From: Bacillus litorisediminis
Lineage (GTDB): Bacteria; Bacillota; Bacilli; Bacillales; JC228
Reading direction: 5' to 3'
Assembly: GCF_022808645.1 (NCBI RefSeq)
Contig: NZ_JAKZKT010000030.1
Location: 1-53,829 of the forward strand
DNA length: 53,829 nucleotides
Of this stretch, positions 16,433-25,863 are shown piece by piece. Numbering within the stretch: position 1 is the stretch's first letter; every line of letters begins with the position of its first letter. The position numbers were made by a program, and so were the translations under genes. The notes beneath the pieces were generated by a model. The model did not search any database, was not told the DNA's origin, and saw only the letters and a list, made by a program, of their open reading frames with translations.

Positions 16433-16574
16433 TTTTTTCATCTCCTATGATTGTGTCTCCGATTTTGGGTACATTGGCTGGTTTGGATTGAGCCGGTTCC
16501 TTTTCATATCCATGTGCATTAGTAGCTGTTGACATTAAAGGCTGTCTGACAAGATCTTTTTCATCAATTGGCAT
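16416..16574 (-). CDS. Small hydrophilic protein (52 aa)
   Basis: 52 codons beginning MPIDEKDLVRQPLMSTATNA and ending IIGDEKNENKG. A strong GGAGGAG lies about 7 nt before the ATG at 16574. It is co-directional and overlapping with the 43-residue gene, with which it forms a two-gene unit. No family is recognised. Confidence 0.65.
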   Translation of the reverse strand: MPIDEKDLVRQPLMSTATNAHGYEKEPAQSKPANVPKIGDTIIGDEKNENKG

Positions 16575-16732
16575 TCTTTACTCCTCCTTCTAGCTTTCCT
16601 ATTTTTTGTATAGTGGAGAGGAAATATACAATAGGAACAATTTGGAGAAGGTATTAATTTTAATGAATGGATAAAACAAAGATTTGGGAGCAATATATAA
16701 TTTGTGAAAAAAAGCAACTAGGAGGAATTCAT

Positions 16733-16927
16733 ATGGCTCAAATCGATACGAATAAATTAAAACAAGCAGAGGCTGCTTCAGCCATTGTAAAAGACATGAT
16801 TACTTCAGCTATTGAACAATCGGCAGCAAACCCCACTCTTTGTGCCGAAGCATTAAAGACAGCTTCTAATGAAGTTACACAAATCCAAACTCTAATAAAT
16901 GATGTTCAATCACAGCTTCAAGCCTAA
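16733..16927 (+). CDS. Small helical protein (64 aa)
   Basis: 64 residues, MAQIDTNKLKQAEAASAIVK..., predicted mainly alpha-helical, Ala- and Gln-rich, one Cys. A perfect AGGAGG 7 nt before the ATG at 16733 sets the start; the frame is open further upstream without an SD. The function is unknown. It is divergent from the two small genes at 16301-16574, so the three may be expressed under the same condition, such as sporulation. That is inference. Confidence 0.7.
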   Translation: MAQIDTNKLKQAEAASAIVKDMITSAIEQSAANPTLCAEALKTASNEVTQIQTLINDVQSQLQA

Positions 16928-16973
16928 TCTTCTGAAAAAATCAGAATGGCAGTGAATAACATTGTAATTTTTC

Positions 16974-17300
16974 ATGAATCGAGGTAAAATATCAATACAA
17001 GCTGCTTTGCTCGTGGTCATAATAAAGTTTTTACCTTATGAGCTGTTAAAGGGAGTTTTAAATCGAAACTGGAATGACAAATTTCCGTCTACACGACAAG
17101 GAAAACAGGCAGGAAGGTTTCTGCGAACACCCACTTTGAGGAGTGGTGGTTAAAAACTTTCTTATTCGGATACGGCAAAAGCGGCTGCATACATGAAGAC
17201 TAACCAGTTTCCGTTTGGAAGCTGGATTTTTGTGTTTATTGGTATTTTTTTGAGCTTAGGAACTTCGAACCGAACAGAGGCAGAAAATGAAAAAGCGTGA
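16974..17300 (+). pseudogene. Interrupted small membrane-protein reading frame
   Basis: A single frame of 109 codons from ATG 16974 to TGA 17298-17300 is broken by one TAA at 17151. The first part includes IQAALLVVIIKFLPYELLKG, the second SYSDTAKAAAYMKTNQ and a membrane segment WIFVFIGIFLSLG. The same frame on both sides of the stop suggests a decayed gene, but there is no clear SD and I do not recognise the family. It could be chance. Apart from this, 16928-17349 holds only the xylR terminator. Confidence 0.3.
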
Positions 17301-17326
17301 CCACCCATAGCAGGTGTGTCACGCTT
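17293..17326 (-). terminator. Terminator of xylR
   Basis: AAGCGTGA and TCACGCTT pair, with further pairing inside (CACC/GGTG). On the minus strand it is followed by TTTTTC. Confidence 0.8.
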
Positions 17327-17349
17327 CCTTACATTGAGCAGACTCGATT

Positions 17350-18531
17350 TTACACTAACACTAAAAAATTTTCTACCGTTAAAGCAGAAACTCCTAATGC
17401 AGTGGAAAGGGTAGATAGTTCTGAGAAATTAATGTTCAAATCATGCTGCTGGTACCACAATGTATGAGTCTCCATTTTTTGTTTTAAAGGTTTAATCAGC
17501 CACTTTTTGGCAGAAGCAAGCCGATTGCCGATAATAATTTGTTCTGGATTAAAAATGTTTATGATGTTAGTTACACCAATACCTAAATAGTTGCCGATAT
17601 TTTCAAATAAACGAATGGCTAACTGATCACCATTTTCAGCTAAGGATAAAATGTCTTCAAGGGTAAGGGATTCCTTTAAACTAGTTTTAATGTTTTGTTG
17701 TTTAGCAGCATTCAGTAATGCTTGTTCCGAAGCATATAACTCCCAGCATCCTTCGTTGCCGCATCGGCATTTCAATCCGTTGGCTTGGATTGTCATATGT
17801 CCCATTTCACCAGAAAAACCATTACTTCCTTTATAAAGTTTACCGTTAAGAATAAGTCCAACACCAATTCCAATCCCTGCACTTACATAGACAATATCTT
17901 CAGAGTTTTTTCCTGCTCCAAATTTCTTTTCACCATATGCACCGGCATTCGCTTCATTTTCAATGATGATCGGGATATTATATTTGCTTTCTAATATTTT
18001 TTTGAACTCTACATTTTTCCATCCCAGGTTTGGTGCTAATAAGATTTCGCCTGTATTGCTGACAGTACCCGGAACACCGACTCCGATCCCAATAATTCCA
18101 TATGGACTGGAGGGAGCAGAAGCAATGAGGTGATCGATGGTTTCATATAACTTGCTCTCGATTTCTTCAAATGATAATTGATTGTAGTATATCTTTCTTT
18201 CACAATAGATGTTTCCTTGCAGATCTGTCAGTATCCCAAGCAAATAATTGACACCTAGGTCAATTCCTATAGAATACCCTGCATCCTGATTAAATAGAAG
18301 CATTACCGGCCGTCTGCCGCCGCTAGATTCACCAGGGCCAGATTCTGTAATTAACTTTTCATCTAAAAGCTCACTAACCAAAGAGGATACGGTTCCTTTA
18401 TTTAATCCTGTTCGTTGTGCGATATCTGCCCTTGAAATAGGTGAGCTATTAATGATGGTTTCAAGTACTAATGATTTATTCCCTTTTTTAACAACAAATT
18501 GATTCCAAGTCTGATATACATCAATATTCAT
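17350..18531 (-). CDS. xylR: Xylose repressor XylR (ROK family)
   Basis: 393 residues: an N-terminal winged HTH (PISRADIAQRTGLNKGTVSS, about 30-55) and a ROK sugar-kinase-like domain with IGIDLGVNYLLGILTDLQGN, IGIGVGVPG, the ENEANAGAYGEKKFG loop and the zinc-binding CRCGNEGCWE. It represses xylose genes and is released by xylose. Collinear similarity to B. subtilis XylR is strong, including SSGGRRPVML and GFSGEMGHMTI. It faces away from the xylan-sugar transporter gene whose promoter carries a XylR operator. Two further operators lie at 20295 and 25864. No operator was seen at its own start. Confidence 0.95.
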   Translation of the reverse strand: MNIDVYQTWNQFVVKKGNKSLVLETIINSSPISRADIAQRTGLNKGTVSSLVSELLDEKLITESGPGESSGGRRPVMLLFNQDAGYSIGIDLGVNYLLGILTDLQGNIYCERKIYYNQLSFEEIESKLYETIDHLIASAPSSPYGIIGIGVGVPGTVSNTGEILLAPNLGWKNVEFKKILESKYNIPIIIENEANAGAYGEKKFGAGKNSEDIVYVSAGIGIGVGLILNGKLYKGSNGFSGEMGHMTIQANGLKCRCGNEGCWELYASEQALLNAAKQQNIKTSLKESLTLEDILSLAENGDQLAIRLFENIGNYLGIGVTNIINIFNPEQIIIGNRLASAKKWLIKPLKQKMETHTLWYQQHDLNINFSELSTLSTALGVSALTVENFLVLV

Positions 18532-18807
18532 TGTAGTCTCCTTTTAATATTTCTTTTAAAACCTTTTAATGAGGAATGGGAAAGATCAGCACACTTTTAA
18601 AACAAGTATCATTTATTTTTTAAAATACGGTTTTACGAACTTATTATTTCATTATTATATCACCATTTCCGGAGTGCTGAATCTAGGTTAAATACATAAA
18701 TTTTCATAAAGAGCAGGGACTAACCAAATTTCTGAGCGGAAAATTTTTATTTAAAAAAATACGGATACCCACTTTCCCATTTTATTTTTATATTTCTATT
18801 ATAATCT

Positions 18808-18848
18808 TTGTTTGTCCAGTAGACAAACAAGGTTTAGTTTGCTATTCT
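18808..18848 (+). promoter_or_regulatory. XylR operator 1 overlapping promoter
   Basis: The operator TTGTTTGTC-N5-GACAAACAA (18808-18830) is a perfect palindrome. The -35 TAGACA (18820-18825) lies in its right half; 17 bp later is the -10 TATTCT (18843-18848). The same geometry recurs at operators 2 and 3. A TATAAT at 18800-18805 just upstream is an alternative -10. The rest of 18532-18895 holds no gene. Confidence 0.85.
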
Positions 18849-18860
18849 AAAGATGTAGTT

Positions 18861-18875
18861 CGGAAAGCGGTTACA
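18861..18875 (+). promoter_or_regulatory. Candidate cre site 1 (CcpA)
   Basis: CGGAAAGCGGTTACA matches the cre pattern WTGNAANCGNWNNCW except at its first two positions. It lies just downstream of the predicted start of transcription, consistent with catabolite repression by roadblock. Confidence 0.5.
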
Positions 18876-18895
18876 ATATTCTAAGGGGGATATGT

Positions 18896-20203
18896 ATGTT
18901 AAGAAAGAAAGCACATGGATTTTGGTTTTCAGTATTAGCCGTCTTTATGCTGATTCTATCAGGATGTTCAGGTGGAGGCAATGAAGAGGCTAAAAATAGC
19001 AATGGGGATAAAACTATTACATTTATGCATCTTTGGCCAGAGGGAAGTTCAAAGGATCACTATGAAATAGTTAACAAAATCGTCGAACAATTTGAGAGTG
19101 AAAATGAAGGTATTAATGTTGAATTAGAAATTCTTGGGAATGAGCAATATAAAGAAAAGTTAAAGGTCCTATCCTCATCTAAGAAACTTCCTGACGTTGG
19201 AATGACTTGGGCAGCAGGTTTCTTGACACCTTATGTTGAAGGAAATTTATTTGCTCCTTTAAATGATCTTTTGGAAGATGGATTACAAGATCAATTTGTT
19301 TCCGGTACAACTGAGGCTTATGCGATCGATGGCAACACATATGGACTTCCGCTAGAATTAAATATCGCACCTATTTTCTATAATAAAGCGATTTTCGATG
19401 AGTATGGGCTGGAAGTACCTGAAACATACGAAGATTTTAAAAATGTAATTCAAACATTGAAAGACAACAATGTTGCACCTATAGCTCTTGGCAATAAAGA
19501 CCGTTGGACAGGATCATTATGGTATATGTATTTAGCAGATCGAATTGGCGGTGCTGAAACTTTAACTAACGCCATTAACCGAACTGGGTCTTTCGAAGAT
19601 CCTGCATTAATTAAGGCAGCGGAAGAAATTCAAAACCTAGTTGATATGGGTGCCTTTGCAGAGGGCTATAATGCTCTTTCAGACCAAGAAGCAAAAAGCT
19701 TATTTATGAATGGTCAGGCAGCTATGTATCTAATTGGATCATGGGATTTGCCAAACTACACAACCAATACGGATGTCCCGCAAGAATTTAGAGACTCTGT
19801 CGGATTCTTTAACTTTCCAACTGTTGAAGGAAACGGTGATTTGAATAGTTGGGTTGGAGGACCTGGAGTAGGTCTATTTGTTTCTGAAAATTCAAAGGTT
19901 AAAGAAGAAGCAAAGAAATTCGTAAAATATTTTGTTGAACAATGGGGCCAACAGGCCGTAACTGATGCAGGAGTAATCCCGGCAACAAAGGTAGATACTA
20001 GTTCTGTTGATCTGCCAGCTATGTATATTGATGTTTTAAATAAATTAAATGAGGCTAGCAATATAACATTGTTTGCAGACGTGCAAATGGATCCAAATGT
20101 TGCACAAGTGCATCTAGATGCAATCCAAACATTATTTGGAGGAGAAATGTCACCTGAAGATTTTGCGTCGGTGCAAGAAGATGCATTAGCTAAGGGTGAA
20201 TAA
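18896..20203 (+). CDS. Xylo-oligosaccharide-type ABC binding lipoprotein (SBP family 1)
   Basis: 435 residues with lipobox ILSGC (Cys24), Gly/Asn-rich linker, and an SBP_bac_1 domain from TITFMHLWPEGSSKDHYEI. It captures sugar for the permeases encoded at 20498 and 21392. XylR and cre control plus the adjacent GH43 gene indicate xylose or xylo-oligosaccharides as substrate (inference). AAGGGGG precedes the ATG. It ends in a strong terminator, so it is a monocistronic unit even though its permeases lie next. Confidence 0.92.
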   Translation: MLRKKAHGFWFSVLAVFMLILSGCSGGGNEEAKNSNGDKTITFMHLWPEGSSKDHYEIVNKIVEQFESENEGINVELEILGNEQYKEKLKVLSSSKKLPDVGMTWAAGFLTPYVEGNLFAPLNDLLEDGLQDQFVSGTTEAYAIDGNTYGLPLELNIAPIFYNKAIFDEYGLEVPETYEDFKNVIQTLKDNNVAPIALGNKDRWTGSLWYMYLADRIGGAETLTNAINRTGSFEDPALIKAAEEIQNLVDMGAFAEGYNALSDQEAKSLFMNGQAAMYLIGSWDLPNYTTNTDVPQEFRDSVGFFNFPTVEGNGDLNSWVGGPGVGLFVSENSKVKEEAKKFVKYFVEQWGQQAVTDAGVIPATKVDTSSVDLPAMYIDVLNKLNEASNITLFADVQMDPNVAQVHLDAIQTLFGGEMSPEDFASVQEDALAKGE

Positions 20204-20241
20204 TAAAGGTAATATCAATTAATTTAATTAGACTATTTGGC

Positions 20242-20277
20242 AAAGCTGTCGAAAAAACATTTCGGCAGCTTTTTTTC
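20242..20277 (+). terminator. Terminator after the xylo-oligosaccharide binding protein
   Basis: AAAGCTGTCGAAA pairs with TTCGGCAGCTTT (one mismatch) and runs into seven or more T. It separates the binding protein from the permease genes, which restart from their own promoter. Confidence 0.88.
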
Positions 20278-20294
20278 TAAAAAGCGAATCAACT

Positions 20295-20335
20295 TTGTTT
20301 ATCGACTAGACAAACGAAAAAAAGTTTGCTATTCT
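20295..20335 (+). promoter_or_regulatory. XylR operator 2 overlapping promoter
   Basis: The operator TTGTTTATC-N5-GACAAACGA (20295-20317) matches operator 1 with two arm changes. The -35 TAGACA (20307-20312) is in the operator and the -10 TATTCT (20330-20335) is 17 bp on. AGTTTGCTATTCT is shared base for base with the first promoter, suggesting duplication. It drives the permease-GH43 genes. Confidence 0.85.
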
Positions 20336-20383
20336 ATCTTTGCTTGGTTATAAATAATTCTTGCAGATGTTTTTTACTCGCAA

Positions 20384-20398
20384 AAGAAAACGGTTACA
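20384..20398 (+). promoter_or_regulatory. Candidate cre site 2 (CcpA)
   Basis: AAGAAAACGGTTACA matches WTGNAANCGNWNNCW with one mismatch. It lies about 45 bp after the predicted transcription start, before the permease gene. Confidence 0.5.
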
Positions 20399-20497
20399 AA
20401 TGTCGGAATGATTGAAAGTTTCTATTAAACTATTTTTTTACTCATGCAATAAAAAAGGAAAACTGTTGAAGCAGATTGACTAGGGGTGGTAAGGGAT

Positions 20498-21376
20498 ATG
20501 AATAAAGTGATGTCCAACAAGTTAATTATTGCGTTATATACTCTTCCTGCACTAATTCTGATCGCTTTCTTGATTTACATTCCACTTGCACTGACCGGCT
20601 ATTATGGCCTCATGGAGTGGGATGGAATAGGCGAGATGAAGTTTATCGGGTTAGAAAATTACATCAATGTTTTAAAAGATGAAAAGTTTTGGGAAAGTAC
20701 AAGCCATTCTTTTTTACTGGCCATTTTTTCAACTGTTAGCTTAGCTGTTTACCTGGTCATTTCTTTAGTATTGGCATCTAAGATAAAAGGGGCTGGCCTG
20801 CTAAGGAAAATCTATTTGATTCCCATGTTACTGTCTTCAGTTGCCATTGCTCAGCTTTGGATTAAGATTTATAACCCTGCAAATGGTATTCTTAATAGTT
20901 TGCTTAAAGGGATAGGCATTGAGAATCCCCCAGTCTGGTTAGGGAATCCTGAGATTGTATTGTATGCAATATTTATCCCGATTTTATGGCAATATGCTGG
21001 TTTCTATATTTTGATTTACTATGCTGCTTTGAAGAACATTCCGGACTCTCTTATAGAAGCGGCCAAAATAGACGGAGCTTCTGCTTTTCAAATTGCTTAT
21101 AAAATAAAAATTCCTCTCATTAAGGGTGTTATAAAAGTGACAGTGGTCCTGGCGATTGTAGGGTCATTAAAGTATTTTGACCTCATCTGGGTAATGACCG
21201 GCGGAGGACCTAGCGGAGCAAGTGAAGTTATAGCTTCCTATATGTATAAAATGGCATTTAATAGCTATGATTTCGGTTACGGAAGCGCCATTGGCTTTTT
21301 ATTGTTAATCATTACTTTAATTGTTACCGTATTCATCCGCAGGCTGACTGCATCAGATAATGACACACAATATTAG
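20498..21376 (+). CDS. Sugar ABC transporter permease, MalF type (xylo-oligosaccharide)
   Basis: About 292 residues with six membrane segments (LIIALYTLPALILIAFLIYI first) and an EAA loop (LIEAAKIDGASAFQIAYKIK). It partners with the preceding binding protein and following permease. An in-frame GTG at 20486 is possible; the ATG at 20498 behind AGGGG/AAGGG is preferred. No ATPase gene occurs in this cluster, so a shared MsmX-type ATPase is expected. XylG, a different transporter class, is unlikely to serve. Confidence 0.92.
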   Translation: MNKVMSNKLIIALYTLPALILIAFLIYIPLALTGYYGLMEWDGIGEMKFIGLENYINVLKDEKFWESTSHSFLLAIFSTVSLAVYLVISLVLASKIKGAGLLRKIYLIPMLLSSVAIAQLWIKIYNPANGILNSLLKGIGIENPPVWLGNPEIVLYAIFIPILWQYAGFYILIYYAALKNIPDSLIEAAKIDGASAFQIAYKIKIPLIKGVIKVTVVLAIVGSLKYFDLIWVMTGGGPSGASEVIASYMYKMAFNSYDFGYGSAIGFLLLIITLIVTVFIRRLTASDNDTQY

Positions 21377-21391
21377 AAGGGGGGAGCTTTC

Positions 21392-22213
21392 ATGAAACGA
21401 ATCGGCTACACAATTCTCTATTGTATTCTCGGACTTGTTGCGGTGTTTCAAATTTTTCCGCTCGTTTGGCTCGTATTATTTTCATTAAAGGATACTACAG
21501 AAATATTTGCTTCTGCGCCATTATCATTTCCAGAAGAATTAAAATGGGAGAACTACGTTAAAGTTTTGCAAAGCGATGTCGGAATCTATTTCTTTAATAG
21601 CGTATGGTATACGTTAGTGGCAATCTTTTTTACGGTATTACTGGCAAGTATGGCTACTTTTGCAATTACAAGAATGCGCTGGAAATTAAGTTCGTTATTT
21701 TTAGGTTTATTTATGATTGGCTTAATGATTCCGGTTCACTCTGCCTTGATCCCATTGTTTAAAATGTTTTTAAGTGTGGAGTTAATTGATAACCCTATTT
21801 CAATTATTCTTACGTATATAGCCTATAATTTGCCTATAACTATCATGATACTTTTAGGTTTTTATTACACGTTGCCGCGAGAAATAGAGGAAGCAGCTAT
21901 TATTGACGGCTGTTCAGTCCATCGCATATTTTTCCGTATCGTTATGCCTATGACCATGCCTGTCATGTCAACTACGGTTATTATCAACATGATATATAAT
22001 TGGAATGAATTTGTATTTGTGAATACATTTATCAGTTCTGATCAGTACAAGACGTTAACTGTAGGAATACAAAACTTTATTGGACAATATTTGACTGACT
22101 GGGGAGCAATAGGTGCAACATTAGTGATTAGTATTTTTCCGATATTAATTGCATTCCTATTCTTTAGCAACAAAATCGTAGAAGGTATTTCAGCCAGCGC
22201 TGTAAAAGGATAA
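21392..22213 (+). CDS. Sugar ABC transporter permease, MalG type (xylo-oligosaccharide)
   Basis: 273 residues, six membrane segments, EAA loop (REIEEAAIIDGCSVHRIFFR) and the usual KIVEGISASAVKG C terminus. AAGGGGGGAG precedes the ATG. It lies 15 bp after its partner, in one operon with the GH43 gene that follows 73 bp later. Confidence 0.93.
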   Translation: MKRIGYTILYCILGLVAVFQIFPLVWLVLFSLKDTTEIFASAPLSFPEELKWENYVKVLQSDVGIYFFNSVWYTLVAIFFTVLLASMATFAITRMRWKLSSLFLGLFMIGLMIPVHSALIPLFKMFLSVELIDNPISIILTYIAYNLPITIMILLGFYYTLPREIEEAAIIDGCSVHRIFFRIVMPMTMPVMSTTVIINMIYNWNEFVFVNTFISSDQYKTLTVGIQNFIGQYLTDWGAIGATLVISIFPILIAFLFFSNKIVEGISASAVKG

Positions 22214-22286
22214 TCGATGAGTGCTCTTGCTTTGTAAGTAAAGCTTTTAAATAAATCGATAAAAAATGTAGCTGAGGTGGATGAAT

Positions 22287-23900
22287 ATGGCAACTATTCG
22301 CAATCCAATATTAACTGGTTTCAATCCAGATCCAAGTATTTGCCGTGCGGGAGAAGATTATTATATTGCTGTCTCCACATTTGAGTGGTTTCCAGGTGTA
22401 GGAATTTACCATTCACAGGATTTAAAAAATTGGCGTCTCGTCTCAAGACCGCTTAATCGATTAAGTCAATTGAATATGTTGGGGAACCCTGATTCAGGGG
22501 GAATCTGGGCACCGGCTCTTTCTTATAATGACGGGAAATTTTGGCTCATTTATACAGACGTCAAAGTAACAGAAGGAAGATGGAAGGATTGCCATAATTA
22601 TCTTGTTACGTGTGATACAATTGATGGCGATTGGTCGGAACCCATCTATTTAAACAGTTCAGGCTTTGACCCATCCTTGTTTCACGATGATGACGGAAAG
22701 AAATACTTAGTCAATATGATGTGGGATCATCGTGTAGGCAATCACAATTTCTATGGAATTGTCCTGCAGGAATATAGTGTTCAGGAAAAGAAGCTGGTGG
22801 GCAAACCTGAAGTTATTTTTAAGGGAACAGATATAAAGCTGACCGAAGCGCCACATTTATATAAAATCAATGGCTATTATTACCTTTTAACCGCAGAAGG
22901 CGGTACTAAATATGATCACCAGGCTACGATTGCCCGTTCAAAAGATCTAAGAGGACCATACGAGGTTCATCCTGAAAATCCATTAATCACGTCAATGCCT
23001 TATCCAAGAAACCCGTTGCAAAAAGCGGGTCATGCTTCTATTGTTCAAACACATACCAATGAATGGTTCTTAGTACACTTAACGGGAAGGCCATTGCCAA
23101 GAGAGGGCCAGCCGCTGCTTGATCCAAGAGGATTTTGTCCCTTAGGAAGAGAAACAGCAATTCAGCGGTTAGAATGGAAAAACGATTGGCCATATGTAGT
23201 GGGCGGCAATCAGCCTTCGCTTGAAATTCAAGGACCGAATATGGAAGAAGTAAAATGGGAAAGAGACTATCCAGAAAAAGATGATTTTAATAGTGATACT
23301 TTAAATTTGCATTTCCAGACACTGCGAATTCCATTAGGAAACGATATACTTTCATTAACAGACAATCCGGGTCATTTGCGGCTATATGGAAAAGAATCTC
23401 TTACCTCAAAGTTTACACAAAGCTTTGTGGCAAGACGCTGGCAGCATTTTAATTTTACCGCAGAAACGAAAGTAGCTTTTAATCCCAACACTTTTCAGCA
23501 ATCTGCAGGTCTCGTGAATTATTATAATACTCAGAATTGGACTTCTCTGCAAATTTCGTGGAATGAGGAAAAAGGCAGGATTCTAGAAATTATGACATGT
23601 GATAATTTCACTTTTGGGCAACCGCTATTAGGAAAAGAAGTTGCGATTCCTGAGCATATCAAATATGTTTTTCTGCGGGTAGAGGTCAAAACGAATACTT
23701 ATCAGTACTCTTATTCCTATGATGGGCTCACTTGGACTGTGATACCGATCCAATTTGATTCCTATAAGCTATCTGATGATTATATTCAGGGCGGCGGGTT
23801 TTTTACAGGTGCATTTGTAGGAATGCAATGCCAAGATACATCTGGCCAGAACCAATATGCTGATTTCGATTATTTCGTATATAAACCGGAAGAAAAATAA
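22287..23900 (+). CDS. Beta-xylosidase, glycoside hydrolase family 43
   Basis: Cytoplasmic (no signal peptide) 537-residue GH43 enzyme that removes xylose from imported xylo-oligosaccharides. From the ATG at 22287 the catalytic residues fall at Asp15 (NPDPSIC), Asp128 (GFDPSLF) and Glu187 (TEAPHLY), the same numbering as in well-studied Geobacillus XynB3-type enzymes. The C-terminal half (from about 325) is the beta-sandwich domain typical of this subfamily. An ATG at 22281 is too close to GAGGTGG, so 22287 is preferred. It makes the transporter operon a self-sufficient oligosaccharide route feeding xylA/xylB. Confidence 0.95.
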   Translation: MATIRNPILTGFNPDPSICRAGEDYYIAVSTFEWFPGVGIYHSQDLKNWRLVSRPLNRLSQLNMLGNPDSGGIWAPALSYNDGKFWLIYTDVKVTEGRWKDCHNYLVTCDTIDGDWSEPIYLNSSGFDPSLFHDDDGKKYLVNMMWDHRVGNHNFYGIVLQEYSVQEKKLVGKPEVIFKGTDIKLTEAPHLYKINGYYYLLTAEGGTKYDHQATIARSKDLRGPYEVHPENPLITSMPYPRNPLQKAGHASIVQTHTNEWFLVHLTGRPLPREGQPLLDPRGFCPLGRETAIQRLEWKNDWPYVVGGNQPSLEIQGPNMEEVKWERDYPEKDDFNSDTLNLHFQTLRIPLGNDILSLTDNPGHLRLYGKESLTSKFTQSFVARRWQHFNFTAETKVAFNPNTFQQSAGLVNYYNTQNWTSLQISWNEEKGRILEIMTCDNFTFGQPLLGKEVAIPEHIKYVFLRVEVKTNTYQYSYSYDGLTWTVIPIQFDSYKLSDDYIQGGGFFTGAFVGMQCQDTSGQNQYADFDYFVYKPEEK

Positions 23901-23905
23901 TAATA

Positions 23906-23939
23906 AAACAAACCACCTTTGAAGGTGGTTTTTGTTTTG
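23906..23939 (+). terminator. Terminator after the beta-xylosidase gene
   Basis: AACCACCTT and AAGGTGGTT pair around a 2-nt gap, flanked by AAAACA and TTTGTTTT, which extend the stem. It also could serve the converging DUF624 gene. Confidence 0.88.
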
Positions 23940-24002
23940 TTGTGTTATAAAGATTTCAACGTATAAGAGAAAAGCAGTTCCCTTGTTAAAAGATGAATGA
24001 TT

Positions 24003-24623
24003 CTAAGCGGTTTTCTTTTTATTCTCGATTTTATGAAAGGCATGCAGTGAAAGCCACATGGTGATAAACGCATAAGTGCTTCCGCCAAAAATAAAGAATA
24101 AAGCGGGTATTTCCCTCATAATGAAAAAGACGGATACAAGGCTAATGAGTATAAAGAGATTATGCAAGGGATGAATCAGCATAATGAGAAAAGCGTTTTT
24201 AAATAAAGGCAGTATCTTTAAATCAAAATGCACAAATGCAGGGAAAATGTAAAAAAGAAACAATATCAACAATAATATAAAAATAAATAATGGATAGTAA
24301 GTGATCCTTAAAATGTCAATCCCATTGGCGTACATGTAAAAAATATCGACCCCAATCAATAAGATGATACCGCCAACAAAAAGACCAAGTAAGTTACTTT
24401 TAAAAAATTCTTTTTTATAATAGGTTAAAAAGGTTTGAAAAACAGGTATATCTGATTCTCCCATTAACCATTTACGGATAATAGCAAACATGGAAACGGT
24501 CGCCGGGAAAAATCCAAGTATCAGACCGCCCGTTAAAGTAAAAACGATCCATAGTAAATTGAGGAAAGCAAACCTTGTTACCCATTCCATCATACGGTAT
24601 AAAACTCCACTAGTCGGGTTCAT
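24003..24623 (-). CDS. DUF624 (YesL-like) membrane protein
   Basis: 206 residues with about five membrane segments and the DUF624 features ILGFFPATVSMFAIIRKWLMG and the C-terminal FITMWLSLHAFHK. DUF624/YesL proteins accompany CUT1 sugar transporter operons in Bacillales; their function is unknown. AGGAGGATC precedes the ATG. It lies opposite to the xylo-oligosaccharide operon but inside the xylose cluster. Confidence 0.88.
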   Translation of the reverse strand: MNPTSGVLYRMMEWVTRFAFLNLLWIVFTLTGGLILGFFPATVSMFAIIRKWLMGESDIPVFQTFLTYYKKEFFKSNLLGLFVGGIILLIGVDIFYMYANGIDILRITYYPLFIFILLLILFLFYIFPAFVHFDLKILPLFKNAFLIMLIHPLHNLFILISLVSVFFIMREIPALFFIFGGSTYAFITMWLSLHAFHKIENKKKTA

Positions 24624-24755
24624 AAGGATCCTCCTGATTCCGTTATAAATTATGGAAAGACGAAATGAACATCAGAAAATATCGTTTCCTGTCATTATAG
24701 TATAAAGATAATAGTAAAAAGATAAAAGAAAGGATCAACCAAATCGTTCTCTCCT

Positions 24756-25805
24756 CTACTCTTCCACAGAGAAGGCAAAGACGGTTTTTGATTGGTAAGT
24801 TTCATAGGGTGCTAGTATAATGGACGGAAGCTGTTGATTATAGAAAGAAATCGGATGGTTTTGTGTTTCCAGACAGAGCCCTAAATATTTTTGGGATTTA
24901 CTTTCTTTTAAATCAGCTTCTTGATCTAGATTATTACCAGTATATAGGACCATACCTGGTTCATCGGTGAGAACCGTAAGCCTTCGCCCGCTTTGTTGTT
25001 CTTTAATTTCTACCGCATTATTCCTGTTATGGTTAAATAAGAAGTAATGATCATAACCATTTCCAGCGATCTTATTTTGTTCATGATTCGAATTGATTCC
25101 ATCTTCAATTTTTCGCCAGCTTCTAAAATCAAAAGGCGTATTTTCAACGTTTGCAAAGTTCCGAGTCGGAACCATTTTTTCTTCTAATAATAAAAATTGA
25201 TCACTATCTATTTTGACTTCATGTTGTTCAATCGTCCTTTTTAAGTTTCCGCTTAAATTAAAATAGGTATGATTGGTCAAAGCAAGCGGAGTCGGTTTAT
25301 CTGTAATACCATGATAACTAATTATAAATTCATTAGTATCGGTTAATTCATAAGTTACGGAAACATTTACAGCTCCAGGATATCCGTCTTCTCCGTCAGG
25401 ACTTGTGTGAGTCAGCTCGACCCCAATAGATGAATCTGATTCAAATACCCGAGTGTCCCATAATACTTTATGAAATTGAGTTTTTCCTCCGTGTAAATGG
25501 TGAGGCCCTTCATTCGAAGAAACTGTGTATGTCTTGTTATCAATCGTAAAAGTTGAATAGGGAATTCTTCCGGCAACCCTGCCAATGATGGCACCAAGAT
25601 AGGCAGGATTTGCAAGATAGTCTTGATAATTTTTATAACGAAGTACAATATTCTCAATATTTCCATTTCGATCCGGAGTTCGAATATCGGTTATGGTACC
25701 TCCGTAGTTTAGAAAACTAATTTCTATATCATTGTGATTGGTTAGCGTAAACGCTTTCCAAACTACATCCTTAGATAGTTGAATTTCTTTAGTTATTATT
25801 TTCAT
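24756..25805 (-). CDS. Aldose 1-epimerase (mutarotase)
   Basis: 349 residues of the GalM family. It interconverts alpha and beta anomers of aldoses, probably xylose released by the GH43 enzyme. Visible motifs are PHHLHGG, the catalytic His in LTNHTYFNLSG, GYDHYFLF, and the C-terminal catalytic Glu in LCLETQNHP. GGATGTGAG precedes the start. It is divergent from xylF across 141 bp containing XylR operator 3, so it may be co-controlled. Confidence 0.93.
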   Translation of the reverse strand: MKIITKEIQLSKDVVWKAFTLTNHNDIEISFLNYGGTITDIRTPDRNGNIENIVLRYKNYQDYLANPAYLGAIIGRVAGRIPYSTFTIDNKTYTVSSNEGPHHLHGGKTQFHKVLWDTRVFESDSSIGVELTHTSPDGEDGYPGAVNVSVTYELTDTNEFIISYHGITDKPTPLALTNHTYFNLSGNLKRTIEQHEVKIDSDQFLLLEEKMVPTRNFANVENTPFDFRSWRKIEDGINSNHEQNKIAGNGYDHYFLFNHNRNNAVEIKEQQSGRRLTVLTDEPGMVLYTGNNLDQEADLKESKSQKYLGLCLETQNHPISFYNQQLPSIILAPYETYQSKTVFAFSVEE

Positions 25806-25863
25806 GTGCTCACATCCAGTTGTTTTAGTAAAAAATATTGTTTAAAAAATTATACACTAAACT

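Noticed and set aside
16535-16717. 60-codon minus-strand frame over the small-gene region.
   Set aside because: It lacks an SD and conflicts with the better supported 52-residue gene in another frame on the same strand.
18800-18805. TATAAT ahead of operator 1 as the main -10 of the xylo-oligosaccharide promoter.
   Set aside because: No acceptable -35 lies 16-18 bp upstream, whereas TAGACA-N17-TATTCT is repeated at all three operators.
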